The notes under the pieces were generated by a model, which was not told the DNA's origin, made no database searches, and saw only the letters and a program-made list of their open reading frames with translations. From positions 1,539 to 10,110 of the forward strand of contig DJEG01000060.1 in assembly GCA_002431305.1 (NCBI GenBank): a stretch of 8,572 nt of DNA. Reading direction: 5' to 3'. Below, piece by piece: positions 1 to 6,971 of this stretch (position 1 is the stretch's first letter; every line of letters starts with the position of its first letter). The position numbers and the translations under genes are program-made. Source of the stretch: Ruminococcaceae bacterium UBA5904 (GTDB taxonomy: Bacteria; Bacillota; Clostridia; Oscillospirales; Acutalibacteraceae).

Positions 1-95
1 CCCTCAACCTCCTCGTTAGTGAGCATTTCGTCCTGTATGGCTTTTATCTTTTCGGGTTCCGAAATGTTACATTCGCATCTTTCTTCATCTATCAT
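1..95 (-). CDS. Partial CDS: N-terminus of a probable ArsR/SmtB-family (CadC-like) metal-responsive repressor
   Basis: Only the first 31 codons are present; the gene continues off the left edge. The ATG at 95-93 is preceded by a good ribosome binding site (AAGGTGA, complement of 101-107). The peptide begins MIDEERCECNISEPEKIKAI and continues with QDEMLTNEEVE. This resembles the N-terminal arm of CadC-type ArsR repressors, where a Cys-bearing segment is followed by a helix of the kind 'EEKVNRIQ..L' before the winged helix. Here Cys7 and Cys9 form a C-x-C, which in that family would help bind soft metals such as Cd, Pb or Zn. The helix-turn-helix lies outside the window, so the assignment rests on a short similarity recalled from memory. 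The gene lies 35 nt past the U-tract of the tRNA-Val terminator on the same strand, so it may depend on a weak promoter of its own or on read-through. Confidence 0.5.
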   Translation of the reverse strand, partial: MIDEERCECNISEPEKIKAIQDEMLTNEEVE

Positions 96-130
96 AAATA
101 TCACCTTAGCAATTCTCAATGCCTGTAATA

Positions 131-167
131 GAAAACAAACCGTCCTGCCGTAATCTGCAAGACGGTT
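131..167 (-). terminator. Rho-independent terminator of tRNA-Val
   Basis: Reading the minus strand, AACCGTC pairs perfectly with GACGGTT (plus-strand arms 138-144 and 161-167). After one mismatch, three further pairs extend the stem inward. The stem is followed by TGTTTTC (137-131), a short U-rich tract. It starts 2 nt after the CCA end of the tRNA, as expected for a dedicated tRNA terminator. The plus-strand side has no T-run after the stem, so it should work in the leftward direction only. Confidence 0.8.
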
Positions 168-168
168 C

Positions 169-245
169 TGGTGAGGATGAGTGGGCTCGAACCACCGACC
201 TCTTGCATGTCAAGCAAGCACTCTAACCAACTGAGCTACACCCTC
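169..245 (-). tRNA. tRNA-Val (anticodon GAC), CCA encoded
   Basis: The minus strand reads as a complete 77-nt tRNA. The acceptor stem GAGGGTG pairs with CATCCTC with one G-T wobble. The D-arm region is GCTCAGTTGGTTAGAG. The anticodon arm is CTTGC-TTGACAT-GCAAG, with anticodon GAC in a seven-base loop, which reads GUC and GUU valine codons. The T-arm is GGTGG-TTCGAGC-CCACT. The discriminator base is A and the CCA tail is encoded (plus strand 169-171). It has its own promoter and terminator and is apparently a single-gene unit. Confidence 0.97.
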
Positions 246-257
246 AAAACGAAAGTG

Positions 258-286
258 ATTATATCATAATATTATCAATATGTAAA
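258..286 (-). promoter_or_regulatory. Sigma-A promoter of tRNA-Val
   Basis: On the minus strand a TTTACA -35 box (complement of 281-286) and a perfect TATAAT -10 box (complement of 258-263) are separated by exactly 17 nt. The -10 box lies 12 bp upstream of the mature tRNA 5' end (245), so transcription should start only a few bases before the tRNA. The match to consensus fits a strongly expressed stable-RNA gene. Confidence 0.82.
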
Positions 287-294
287 TAGCTTAT

Positions 295-328
295 CCGAAA
301 ATTTTTTATTTTTCACAAAAATTTTTGG
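295..328. repeat. AT-rich inverted repeat between two divergent promoters
   Basis: Arms at 295-306 (CCGAAAATTTTT) and 317-328 (AAAAATTTTTGG) are complementary over 12 positions with one G-T, around a 10-nt centre. The element sits between the outward-facing -35 boxes at 281-286 and 331-336, ending 2 bp before the latter. The A/T tracts could act as an UP element contacting the RNA polymerase alpha subunit, as intrinsically bent DNA, or as an operator for a dimeric repressor. The sequence cannot tell these apart. Confidence 0.5.
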
Positions 329-330
329 GC

Positions 331-359
331 TTTACATAATCGTTTCTTATATATATAAT
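331..359 (+). promoter_or_regulatory. Sigma-A promoter of the GH3-GH2 glycosidase operon
   Basis: TTTACA at 331-336 and a perfect TATAAT at 354-359 are separated by 17 nt. The start site is expected near 365-367, giving a leader of only about 24 nt before the ATG at 390. The ribosome binding site GGTGAT is at 381-386. The short leader leaves no room for a riboswitch or attenuator, so any sugar control should act at transcription initiation or through an operator overlapping the promoter. Confidence 0.82.
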
Positions 360-389
360 AGAAAAGAAAAAAACTAAGACGGTGATATT

Positions 390-2816
390 ATGGATTTAAA
401 AAAGAAAATAGATAACATCGTAACAAAAACCGCTGCGGCTGTCGCAAATTCGCTCTCGCAGGACGAGACGAATCGCGAAACCGACGGGGGAGATGTCGAT
501 GCGGACGTTTCGGCTCTGTTCCGTTCTGCGGCGGCGGAGGGCGCGGTGCTCCTTGAAAACAACGGCGTTCTGCCTTTAAAAGAAAACAGCAGGGTTGCGT
601 TGTTCGGTATTACGTCGTATCAGACGCATTTCGTAGGCTATGGCTCGGGCGGAGACGTAAATAAGCCGTACGCCGTGAGCATTGCCGACGGTATCAGAAA
701 TTGCGCAAAGCTTACGCTTGACGAGAATATAGCTTCGTTTTATAAGGATTACAACGAGAAAAATCCAATTAATCACGGATTTTGGGCGCACTGGCCGTTT
801 TATTATCCCGAGGCAAAACTCGATACAGACTTCGTTCGGAGTTCGTCGTTTAATAACGATACCGCGGTAGTCACGGTAGGCAGAAGCGCGGGCGAGGACA
901 GAGACTGCAAGAACGATAAGGGAAGCTGGCTTCTTGCAGACGACGAGGCGGACATGCTCGACAAGGTAACGGACAAATACGATAACGTCGTAGTTTTGCT
1001 CAATATCGGCGGAATATTCGATTTAAGCTGGCTTAGAAGATATAAAAACAAAATCGGCGCTGTGCTTATACTCTGGCAGGGCGGTATGGAAACGGGAAAC
1101 GCCGCCGCGGATATCCTGTGCGGTAAAGTCTGCCCGAGCGGAAAACTTACGGACACGATTGCGAATTCAATCGATGACTATCCGTCAAGCGATAACTTCG
1201 GAGATAAGGATTTTACATTCTATAAAGAGGATATCTACGTCGGTTACAGATATTTTGAGACGTTTGCAAAAAATAAGGTCGTATATCCGTTCGGCTACGG
1301 TTTAAGCTATACGTCGTTCGATATGAAAAAGACAGGCGCGAAAAAGACGGATTCGGGATTCGAATTTAAAATAAAAGTTACCAATACCGGCGAATATACA
1401 GGCAGACAGACCGTCGGAATTTATCTTGAAAAGCCGTGCGAACCGCTCGGCGAACCCGCGCTTATATTAATCGCTTTCAAAAAAACGGGAGATTTAAAGC
1501 CCGGCGAGAGTGAAACGCTTACGCTGACTGCGGGCGATTACGCGCTGTGCTCGTACGACGACGAGGGCGTTACCGGATATAAGAACAGCTATGTTATAAA
1601 CAAGGGCGAATTTGCTTTTTATATGGGTGAAAACGTAAGAGACGTTAAGAAAATTCTTACGTATTATAATGAAAATACCATCCTTTACGATAAAAAAGAG
1701 CAGGTATGCGCACCTAGAAAAGAATTCGATATAATGACTGCAAAAAAACTCGGGGATTCAACGGTTGTTTCGTATAAAAAAGCAGTCGTAAATTCAACGG
1801 ATTTACGGCAGAGGATTATATCCGCGCGTCCTGAATCAATCCCGCAGACGGGCGATATGGGATATAAATTATCGGACGTAAAGAGCGGTAAATGCACAAT
1901 GCTCGAATTTATCGCCCAGCTTGATAACGACGAGTTAGAGGCGATATCGAGGGGCGACTACACAATGAACAGTCCCCTCGGAGCAAAGGGCAATGCGGGA
2001 GTATTCGGCGGAGTGCTCGAATCATTGAGAGACAAGGGCGTAATGCCTGTTACGACGACGGACGGCCCGTCGGGTATAAGACTCTCGGCGCAGTGCTCGC
2101 TTCTGCCGTGCGGTACGCTTCTTGCTTGTACGTTTGACCCCGATACGGTCGAAAAAGTATATTCCGCCGTCGCAAAGGAGATGAAAAACCGCGGTTCGGA
2201 CGTTTTGCTCGCTCCCGGAATGAATATTCACAGAAACCCGCTGTGCGGACGTAATTTCGAATATTACAGCGAGGATCCGCTCGTTGCGGGCAAAATCGCG
2301 GCAGCGGCTGTCAGAGGTATACAGTCCGAGGGCGCGAGCGCGTGTCCGAAGCATTTTGCATGCAACAATCAGGAGTTCAGACGTAATATGATCGACTCCG
2401 TCGTAAGCGAAAGAGCGTTGAGGGAAATATATTTAAAGGGCTTTGAAATCTGCGTAAAAGAGGGCGAGCCTAAAAATATCATGACCTCGTATAACAAAGT
2501 AAATTCCGTATACAGTCACTATAATTATGATTTGTGCACGACCGTTCTGCGTTCGGAATGGGGCTATAAGGGCAACGTTATGACCGACTGGTGGATGAAA
2601 AAGGGCAAGAGTCCCGAGTTTAAAAATATGAGCGATCAGGCGTACAGAGTCACGGCGCAGGTCGACGTTCTCATGCCCGGCGGAGCGAGAGGACAGAACA
2701 GAACGCCAGACGGCACAATGTTAAAGTCTCTTAAAAAGAAAGACGGCATAACTTTGGGCGAGATACAGAGAACCGCAGAAAACGTATTGAATTTAATACT
2801 CGATATTAAATATTGA
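390..2816 (+). CDS. GH3 beta-glucosidase with circularly permuted domain order (GH3_C, Fn3-like, GH3_N)
   Basis: This 808-residue glycoside hydrolase family 3 enzyme is expected to remove beta-linked glucose (possibly xylose) from the non-reducing ends of oligosaccharides or glycosides. The usual GH3 C-terminal domain comes first (about residues 45-270): EGAVLLENNGVLPL at 50-63, GRSAGEDRD at 164-172 with E169 the likely acid/base, and PSGKL at 249-253. An Fn3-like domain follows (about 325-420, with TNTGEYTGRQTVGIYLE). The TIM-barrel GH3_N domain comes last (about 505-800): TDGPSG at 557-562, GRNFEYYSEDP at 620-630, KH at 654-655, and VMTDWW at 730-735 with D733 the expected nucleophile. The same inverted order is known from Butyrivibrio fibrisolvens and Ruminococcus albus beta-glucosidases, which are of similar length. 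The N-terminus has no signal peptide, so the enzyme should be cytoplasmic. It is the first gene of an operon, 26 nt ahead of the GH2 gene. Family and catalytic residues are well supported; the exact substrate is not. Confidence 0.95.
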   Translation: MDLKKKIDNIVTKTAAAVANSLSQDETNRETDGGDVDADVSALFRSAAAEGAVLLENNGVLPLKENSRVALFGITSYQTHFVGYGSGGDVNKPYAVSIADGIRNCAKLTLDENIASFYKDYNEKNPINHGFWAHWPFYYPEAKLDTDFVRSSSFNNDTAVVTVGRSAGEDRDCKNDKGSWLLADDEADMLDKVTDKYDNVVVLLNIGGIFDLSWLRRYKNKIGAVLILWQGGMETGNAAADILCGKVCPSGKLTDTIANSIDDYPSSDNFGDKDFTFYKEDIYVGYRYFETFAKNKVVYPFGYGLSYTSFDMKKTGAKKTDSGFEFKIKVTNTGEYTGRQTVGIYLEKPCEPLGEPALILIAFKKTGDLKPGESETLTLTAGDYALCSYDDEGVTGYKNSYVINKGEFAFYMGENVRDVKKILTYYNENTILYDKKEQVCAPRKEFDIMTAKKLGDSTVVSYKKAVVNSTDLRQRIISARPESIPQTGDMGYKLSDVKSGKCTMLEFIAQLDNDELEAISRGDYTMNSPLGAKGNAGVFGGVLESLRDKGVMPVTTTDGPSGIRLSAQCSLLPCGTLLACTFDPDTVEKVYSAVAKEMKNRGSDVLLAPGMNIHRNPLCGRNFEYYSEDPLVAGKIAAAAVRGIQSEGASACPKHFACNNQEFRRNMIDSVVSERALREIYLKGFEICVKEGEPKNIMTSYNKVNSVYSHYNYDLCTTVLRSEWGYKGNVMTDWWMKKGKSPEFKNMSDQAYRVTAQVDVLMPGGARGQNRTPDGTMLKSLKKKDGITLGEIQRTAENVLNLILDIKY

Positions 2817-2830
2817 TGAATATTGACGAA
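2811..2830 (+). repeat. 10-bp tandem duplication spanning the GH3 stop and the GH2 leader
   Basis: TATTGATGAA (2811-2820) is followed directly by TATTGACGAA (2821-2830), identical at 9 of 10 positions. The first copy holds the last Tyr codon and TGA stop of the GH3 gene. The second runs into the ribosome binding site of the GH2 gene (GAAAGG, 2828-2833). It looks like a small slippage duplication that set the spacing of the two genes. Confidence 0.6.
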
Positions 2831-2842
2831 AGGCTGAAATAA

Positions 2843-5812
2843 ATGACAGGATATTATCACACGGATTTAAATACGCTCCATGCAGGATGCGAAAAACCGA
2901 GGGCGTATTTTATTCCGTTTTCCGATAACGACGATTGCTCAAAGCGTGAAAACTCTTCGTTTTTTACGCTTATTAACGGCGAGTGGGATTTTAAATTTTA
3001 CGAAAATGTATATGAACTTGACGTTTTGGGCGGAATTTTCCCCTCGGGCGAAAAGTGCTGTGACAAAATGACGGTTCCGTTTAACTGGCAGTTAAAGCTC
3101 GGCAGGGGATACGACGCTCCGAATTACATAAACCAGGACTACCCGTACCCCGTTGACCCGCCTCATCTGCCCGACGTCGACCCGTGCGGACTGTACAGAC
3201 GTACGTTTGAATTTAAAAAACAGAGCAAAAAAAAATATTATATAAATTTCGAGGGCGTAAGCTCATGCTTCTATCTGTGGATAAATTCTAATTTTGTCGG
3301 CTATTCCGAGGTCAGCCACTGCACAAGCGAATTTGACATAACGAAATATTTATCCGACGGCGAAAATACAATCGAAGCTCTCGTCGTTAAGCACTGTACG
3401 GGTTCGTATCTTGAGGATCAGGACTTTTTCAGACTTTCCGGTATATTCAGAGACTTATATATTCTCACCCGAGACGAAAATCATATAAAGGACGTTCAGA
3501 TTATACATAGCCTTGACGACGGTTTAAAGAATGCCGAAATTGAGATGTCGATAATTTCAGACGGTATAGTAAAGCCTTTTTACACTCTTTATTCGCCCGA
3601 CGGAGAAGAAATCTGTTCGGGAATCGTGTGTAAAAAAACGTTGTTCGAAGTAAACGGCGTTACTCTGTGGACTCCCGAAACGCCCGCATTATACACGCTT
3701 AAAATAAAGTGCGGGGACGAGAATATTTACTTTAAGCTCGGAATGAGAAAATTCGAAATTAAGGATTCGGCAGTTCTCTTAAACGGCGTTAAATTTAAAT
3801 GCAGAGGCATAAACCGCCACGACTCCGATCCCGAAACGGGTTACGCGGTAAGCGTTGAAAGTATGAAACGCGATTTGCGCTTATTAAAACAGGCGAGCGT
3901 TAACATGATAAGAACGTCGCATTACCCGAACGACCCGAGATTTCTTGAAATGTGCGACGAGCAGGGCTTTGCCGTCGTTGACGAAGCAGACCTCGAAACG
4001 CACGGTATGGGATATAACTACGGAGACTGGTACTGGGATTATTGGGCGTATTGCTCGGACGTTCCCGAGTGGAGGGACGCATATCTCGACAGAGCCGAAA
4101 GACTTTTTGAAAGAGATAAAAATCATTCGTGCGTTCTGCTCTGGTCTCTCGGAAACGAATCGGGGTGCGGCGAAAACCACCGCGCCATGGCTCAGTTTAT
4201 AAGAAGCCGGGATTCACGTGCGCTGATTCACTACGAGAACGCGCATCTTGAATACGCCGAAAGACTCGGCAAGGATTTTTCGGACATTTCCGACGTTGAA
4301 AGCCGTATGTACGCACCGATATCGTATCTCGAAAAATACCTTGAAAACGACGAATACAAAAAGCCGTTTTTCTACTGCGAATACGTCTGCTCCATGAGTA
4401 CGGGCGACGTGTACAGGCACTGGGACAATGTCGAGGATAACGATAAATATTTCGGCGGATGTATATGGGAACTTACCGACCACGCCGTAAATATCGGGAC
4501 AAAGGAAGAACCTAAGTATCGTTACGGCGGAGATTTCGGCGACGACCCGAACAACAATTATTCATGCGTCGACGGACTCGTTTTCCCCGACAGGAGACTG
4601 CGCCCCGGTTATTACGACATGAAAAAGGTGTATAAGCCTTTTTACGCGTATTTTAAGGATGGAAAACTTGAAGTTAAGAACAGACGATTTTATACAGATC
4701 TTTCCGAATTCTATATTAAATACGAATTCGAGCTTGACGGCGAGGTAATTTCGTCAGCGGTCATAAACGATACTTCTATTGCACCCGGCAAAACAAAAAT
4801 CTACGATATGGATATTCCCTCGGCTGAAACGGGACTTCTTACGCTGAACGTATATCTCGCGCTTAAAGATAACTGCGAATGGGCTGAAAAAGACTATGTT
4901 ATCGGTGACGAGCAGATTGTAATTTCCGATATAAAAAAGAAATTAAAGAGCGGAGAGGACAAAATCGAAGCTTCCGTATTCAGAACAAAAATATTTGTCC
5001 GTTGTAAAAAATTTGCGTGTAGAATAAGCCGTATAACGGGACTTATTGAGGAACTTTCCGACAAGGAGGGAAGTTTTCTTAATAAAGCCGTTGATTTCAG
5101 CATTTGGAGAAGCTGTAATTATAATTCGAGAGGCTTCGACGAAACGTGGAACCGGGCAAGATTTGACAGAAGTATTCACCACGCGTACGCCGTTGAACTT
5201 ACCGAAAACACGGGAACGAGAGCCGTTATAAACGTTAAAATGTCGTTCTGCGCAGCCGCCATGCCTCCCGCGGTCAAAGCCGATATAAACTATATATTTA
5301 CGTCCGAGGGCATAGACGTTGAATGTAACGCGGTTGTCGGCGAGAGAGTGCCCAACCTGCCGAGATTCGGACTCGAATTATCATTAGGATGTCAATTCGA
5401 AAATATCGAGTATCTCGGATTCGGTCCTATCGAGTCGTACGCTGACAGATTCAGAGCATGCCGTCTTTCAAAATTCAAAACGACCGTCGAAGACAATTTC
5501 GTTCACTACATAAAACCTCAGGAGTGTTCGGCGCACTATAAAACGCGTTACGCTTCGATTACGGACGAAAACGGCAGGGGACTTGAGTTTTACGACATGA
5601 ATTCGGACGGATTCTCGTTTAACGCTAAGCGTTATTCGGACAGACAGCTTCATGATACGAAGCATGACGACGAACTCGAAAAACTGAACGAGACGATAGT
5701 TTCGCTTGACTATAAGATGGATTCGTCATCGAATAACGACGAGGGCAGAGAAGCGTTCAGACATTTTACTGAAAAAGAATTTTCGTTTAAATACAGAATC
5801 AAAATAAAATAA
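2843..5812 (+). CDS. GH2 beta-galactosidase-type glycosidase (LacZ architecture) with altered sugar pocket
   Basis: This 989-residue protein has full LacZ layout, about as long as E. coli LacZ. A jelly-roll sugar-binding domain (about 40-210, with LEDQDFFRLSGIFRDL at 190-205) is followed by Ig-like domains. The TIM barrel (about 308-610) has RGINRHD at 321-327, DEADLETHGM at 380-389, WSLGNES at 434-440 (acid/base E439) and FFYCEY at 509-514 (nucleophile E513). A small-chain beta domain closes it (about 720-989, GFGPIESYADR at 859-869). By alignment from memory, the LacZ metal ligands E416 and H418 are kept as E385 and H387. H540 becomes C516, F601 becomes S574, N604 becomes D577, and the loop after C516 is two residues shorter. 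These LacZ positions contact galactose O6 or sodium, so the substrate may not be lactose. There is no signal peptide. The ATG has ribosome binding site GAAAGG 9 nt upstream. It is the second gene of the operon, likely acting with the GH3 enzyme on imported saccharides. Confidence 0.93.
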   Translation: MTGYYHTDLNTLHAGCEKPRAYFIPFSDNDDCSKRENSSFFTLINGEWDFKFYENVYELDVLGGIFPSGEKCCDKMTVPFNWQLKLGRGYDAPNYINQDYPYPVDPPHLPDVDPCGLYRRTFEFKKQSKKKYYINFEGVSSCFYLWINSNFVGYSEVSHCTSEFDITKYLSDGENTIEALVVKHCTGSYLEDQDFFRLSGIFRDLYILTRDENHIKDVQIIHSLDDGLKNAEIEMSIISDGIVKPFYTLYSPDGEEICSGIVCKKTLFEVNGVTLWTPETPALYTLKIKCGDENIYFKLGMRKFEIKDSAVLLNGVKFKCRGINRHDSDPETGYAVSVESMKRDLRLLKQASVNMIRTSHYPNDPRFLEMCDEQGFAVVDEADLETHGMGYNYGDWYWDYWAYCSDVPEWRDAYLDRAERLFERDKNHSCVLLWSLGNESGCGENHRAMAQFIRSRDSRALIHYENAHLEYAERLGKDFSDISDVESRMYAPISYLEKYLENDEYKKPFFYCEYVCSMSTGDVYRHWDNVEDNDKYFGGCIWELTDHAVNIGTKEEPKYRYGGDFGDDPNNNYSCVDGLVFPDRRLRPGYYDMKKVYKPFYAYFKDGKLEVKNRRFYTDLSEFYIKYEFELDGEVISSAVINDTSIAPGKTKIYDMDIPSAETGLLTLNVYLALKDNCEWAEKDYVIGDEQIVISDIKKKLKSGEDKIEASVFRTKIFVRCKKFACRISRITGLIEELSDKEGSFLNKAVDFSIWRSCNYNSRGFDETWNRARFDRSIHHAYAVELTENTGTRAVINVKMSFCAAAMPPAVKADINYIFTSEGIDVECNAVVGERVPNLPRFGLELSLGCQFENIEYLGFGPIESYADRFRACRLSKFKTTVEDNFVHYIKPQECSAHYKTRYASITDENGRGLEFYDMNSDGFSFNAKRYSDRQLHDTKHDDELEKLNETIVSLDYKMDSSSNNDEGREAFRHFTEKEFSFKYRIKIK

Positions 5813-5820
5813 GTTAAAGA

Positions 5821-5849
5821 TATCCCCCGAAGAAGTTCTCCGGGGGATA
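5821..5849. terminator. Hairpin terminator shared by the convergent operons
   Basis: A perfect 9-bp stem (TATCCCCCG at 5821-5829 with CGGGGGATA at 5841-5849) encloses an 11-nt loop. It starts 8 nt after the GH2 stop and ends 5 nt before the stop of the convergent membrane-protein gene. The plus-strand side is followed by AAAAATTTAAATTTT and the minus-strand side by TCTTTAACTTATTTT. Neither is an ideal U-tract, but both are AT-rich, and the position between two stop codons supports a bidirectional terminator. Confidence 0.8.
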
Positions 5850-5854
5850 AAAAT

Positions 5855-6391
5855 TTAAATTTTAAATATCGAATGAAATTTTTTCTGCCAGCGGTTTAAA
5901 TAAATCGACACAAGCCGTGATATTACCATGTCGTAGAGAATGAACATTACGTTGCCCATTGCGAGCAGTGCGGGTATCGCCCACTTTCCGAAGCGCTCCA
6001 TGCCCTCAATCGGAATCGAGAAAACGTATACTATTATAATATAAGAAATACATACGCTTACGTTGAACACAAGAAATTTACATACCCACTCCCACACTCT
6101 CGGCAGTTTGCTCTCGAGTACGGGTTTTAATATAGGGTAAAATCCGAAAAATCCGACGTACATCATTGCAGCTTCCTTATCGGGCAGTATAAACAGTGAT
6201 AACAAACTCACCGAGACGTACGCGCCGAACGCCCATTTTTTATTAAGTTCAAGAACCATTATAATAAGCAGTGTTCCCGCGATTTCGGGCGAGGCATATG
6301 TCAGAAACGGGAAAACAGCCGTCAGGAGCATAAAAACGAGCGACAGTGATGCCGTTATACCGCCGAGGGCGGTTTTTGCGCTTTTTTTCAT
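5855..6391 (-). CDS. Conserved polytopic membrane protein (possible ECF S-component-like fold)
   Basis: This 178-residue, very hydrophobic protein has about five or six membrane segments, estimated at 8-30, 34-49, 53-70, 74-92, 103-125 and 137-160. It has a basic N-terminus (MKKSAK) and a basic C-terminal tail (LNRWQKKFHSIFKI). Conserved-looking features are the loop PDKEAAMMYVGFFGFYPILK (70-89) and the polar start of segment two, YASPEIAG (32-39). The size and helix layout recall integral S components of ECF vitamin transporters. No binding motif confirms this, so the function is unknown. The start ATG has an excellent AAGGAG site six nt upstream, which overlaps the TAA stop of the J-domain gene; the two genes are 10 nt apart and almost certainly translationally coupled. 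It is the last gene of the four-gene operon and ends just before the shared hairpin. Confidence 0.85.
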   Translation of the reverse strand: MKKSAKTALGGITASLSLVFMLLTAVFPFLTYASPEIAGTLLIIMVLELNKKWAFGAYVSVSLLSLFILPDKEAAMMYVGFFGFYPILKPVLESKLPRVWEWVCKFLVFNVSVCISYIIIVYVFSIPIEGMERFGKWAIPALLAMGNVMFILYDMVISRLVSIYLNRWQKKFHSIFKI

Positions 6392-6401
6392 CTTTTTCTC
6401 C

Positions 6402-6971
6402 TTAACAGCACGGTATCAAATCTCCGCCGCACGACTCGCACAGGCAGTCCGCACACAGCAGTCCCGAGCAAACGTCGCAGAATCCGCATCCGCCCGAATC
6501 CTTGTCGTCGGATGTTGTTCTGTATCCGCCCGAACGCGCCGATTTCATATTGTTGTAAGCCGAAGCGTACTCGCCGTTGTTCGGGTCGAGCCTTACGGCG
6601 TTTTCGAAGCATGTGAACGCCTCGTTAAGCCAGCCTTTTCTCTGATTTACAACTCCGCTTAAATAGAACCATTCCGCGTTTTTCATTGAGTCGGGCGTTT
6701 CGTCGAGCCGTCTCTGCGCTTCGGCGTAGTTCCCGTCGTCAATAAGATTTCTTATATCCGTAAACGCAGAGTAATTATATGAATAATCGGTATTTCCGTT
6801 CCCCGCCGTATTCTGCGCGTGCGCCGAATTTATAACCTCGTCGTACGCGGAGTCAAGTTTCTTCATCATATCCGGGTCGTTTTCGTAAATTCTCGCCTTG
6901 TCCCTGTATGCGTTTCTTATCTGTTCGTATGTTGCGTTTCTCGGAATACCGAGTATTTCGTATGAATCCAT
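6402..6971 (-). CDS. Degenerate J-domain/TPR protein with a cysteine-rich C-terminal tail
   Basis: This 189-residue protein has three parts. Residues 1-48 form a J-like domain (MDSYEILGIPRNATYEQIRN, then helix II and a closing SAYDEV). The HPD tripeptide and the loop around it are missing: RIYENDPDMMKKL stands where related proteins read KYHPD plus a longer loop. A TPR-like helical repeat region spans about 70-145 (AEWFYLSGVVNQRKGWLNEA, then FENAVRLDPNNGEY). The tail holds nine cysteines in 28 residues (C162, C165, C168, C173, C176, C178, C181, C188, C189) and ends GGDLIPCC, suggesting metal or Fe-S binding. Similar clostridial J proteins with this tail are known to me and normally retain HPD. 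Without HPD it should not stimulate DnaK ATPase and may be an adaptor. Its ATG directly follows the TAA of the DUF5685 gene, with GGGAG upstream. Confidence 0.88.
   Translation of the reverse strand: MDSYEILGIPRNATYEQIRNAYRDKARIYENDPDMMKKLDSAYDEVINSAHAQNTAGNGNTDYSYNYSAFTDIRNLIDDGNYAEAQRRLDETPDSMKNAEWFYLSGVVNQRKGWLNEAFTCFENAVRLDPNNGEYASAYNNMKSARSGGYRTTSDDKDSGGCGFCDVCSGLLCADCLCESCGGDLIPCC

Noticed and set aside
366..389. Riboswitch or attenuator ahead of the GH3 gene
   Set aside because: The leader implied by the promoter is only about 24 nt and holds little beyond the ribosome binding site.
803..1156. 117-codon minus-strand open frame inside the GH3 gene
   Set aside because: It is antisense to the acid/base domain, with low-complexity Ser/Leu composition typical of reverse-strand shadows.
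2022..2354. 110-codon minus-strand open frame inside the GH3 gene
   Set aside because: It lies wholly antisense to conserved GH3 catalytic motifs, is Arg/Ser-rich in composition, and has no ribosome binding site; it is a codon-bias shadow.
3884..4483. Several minus- and plus-strand open frames of 60-98 codons inside the GH2 barrel
   Set aside because: All overlap unmistakable LacZ motifs in the real frame and lack start signals.
6388..6612. 74-codon minus-strand frame overlapping the J-like gene
   Set aside because: Arg-rich product in another frame of the same strand over the Cys-tail coding region; no ribosome binding site and no recognisable domain.
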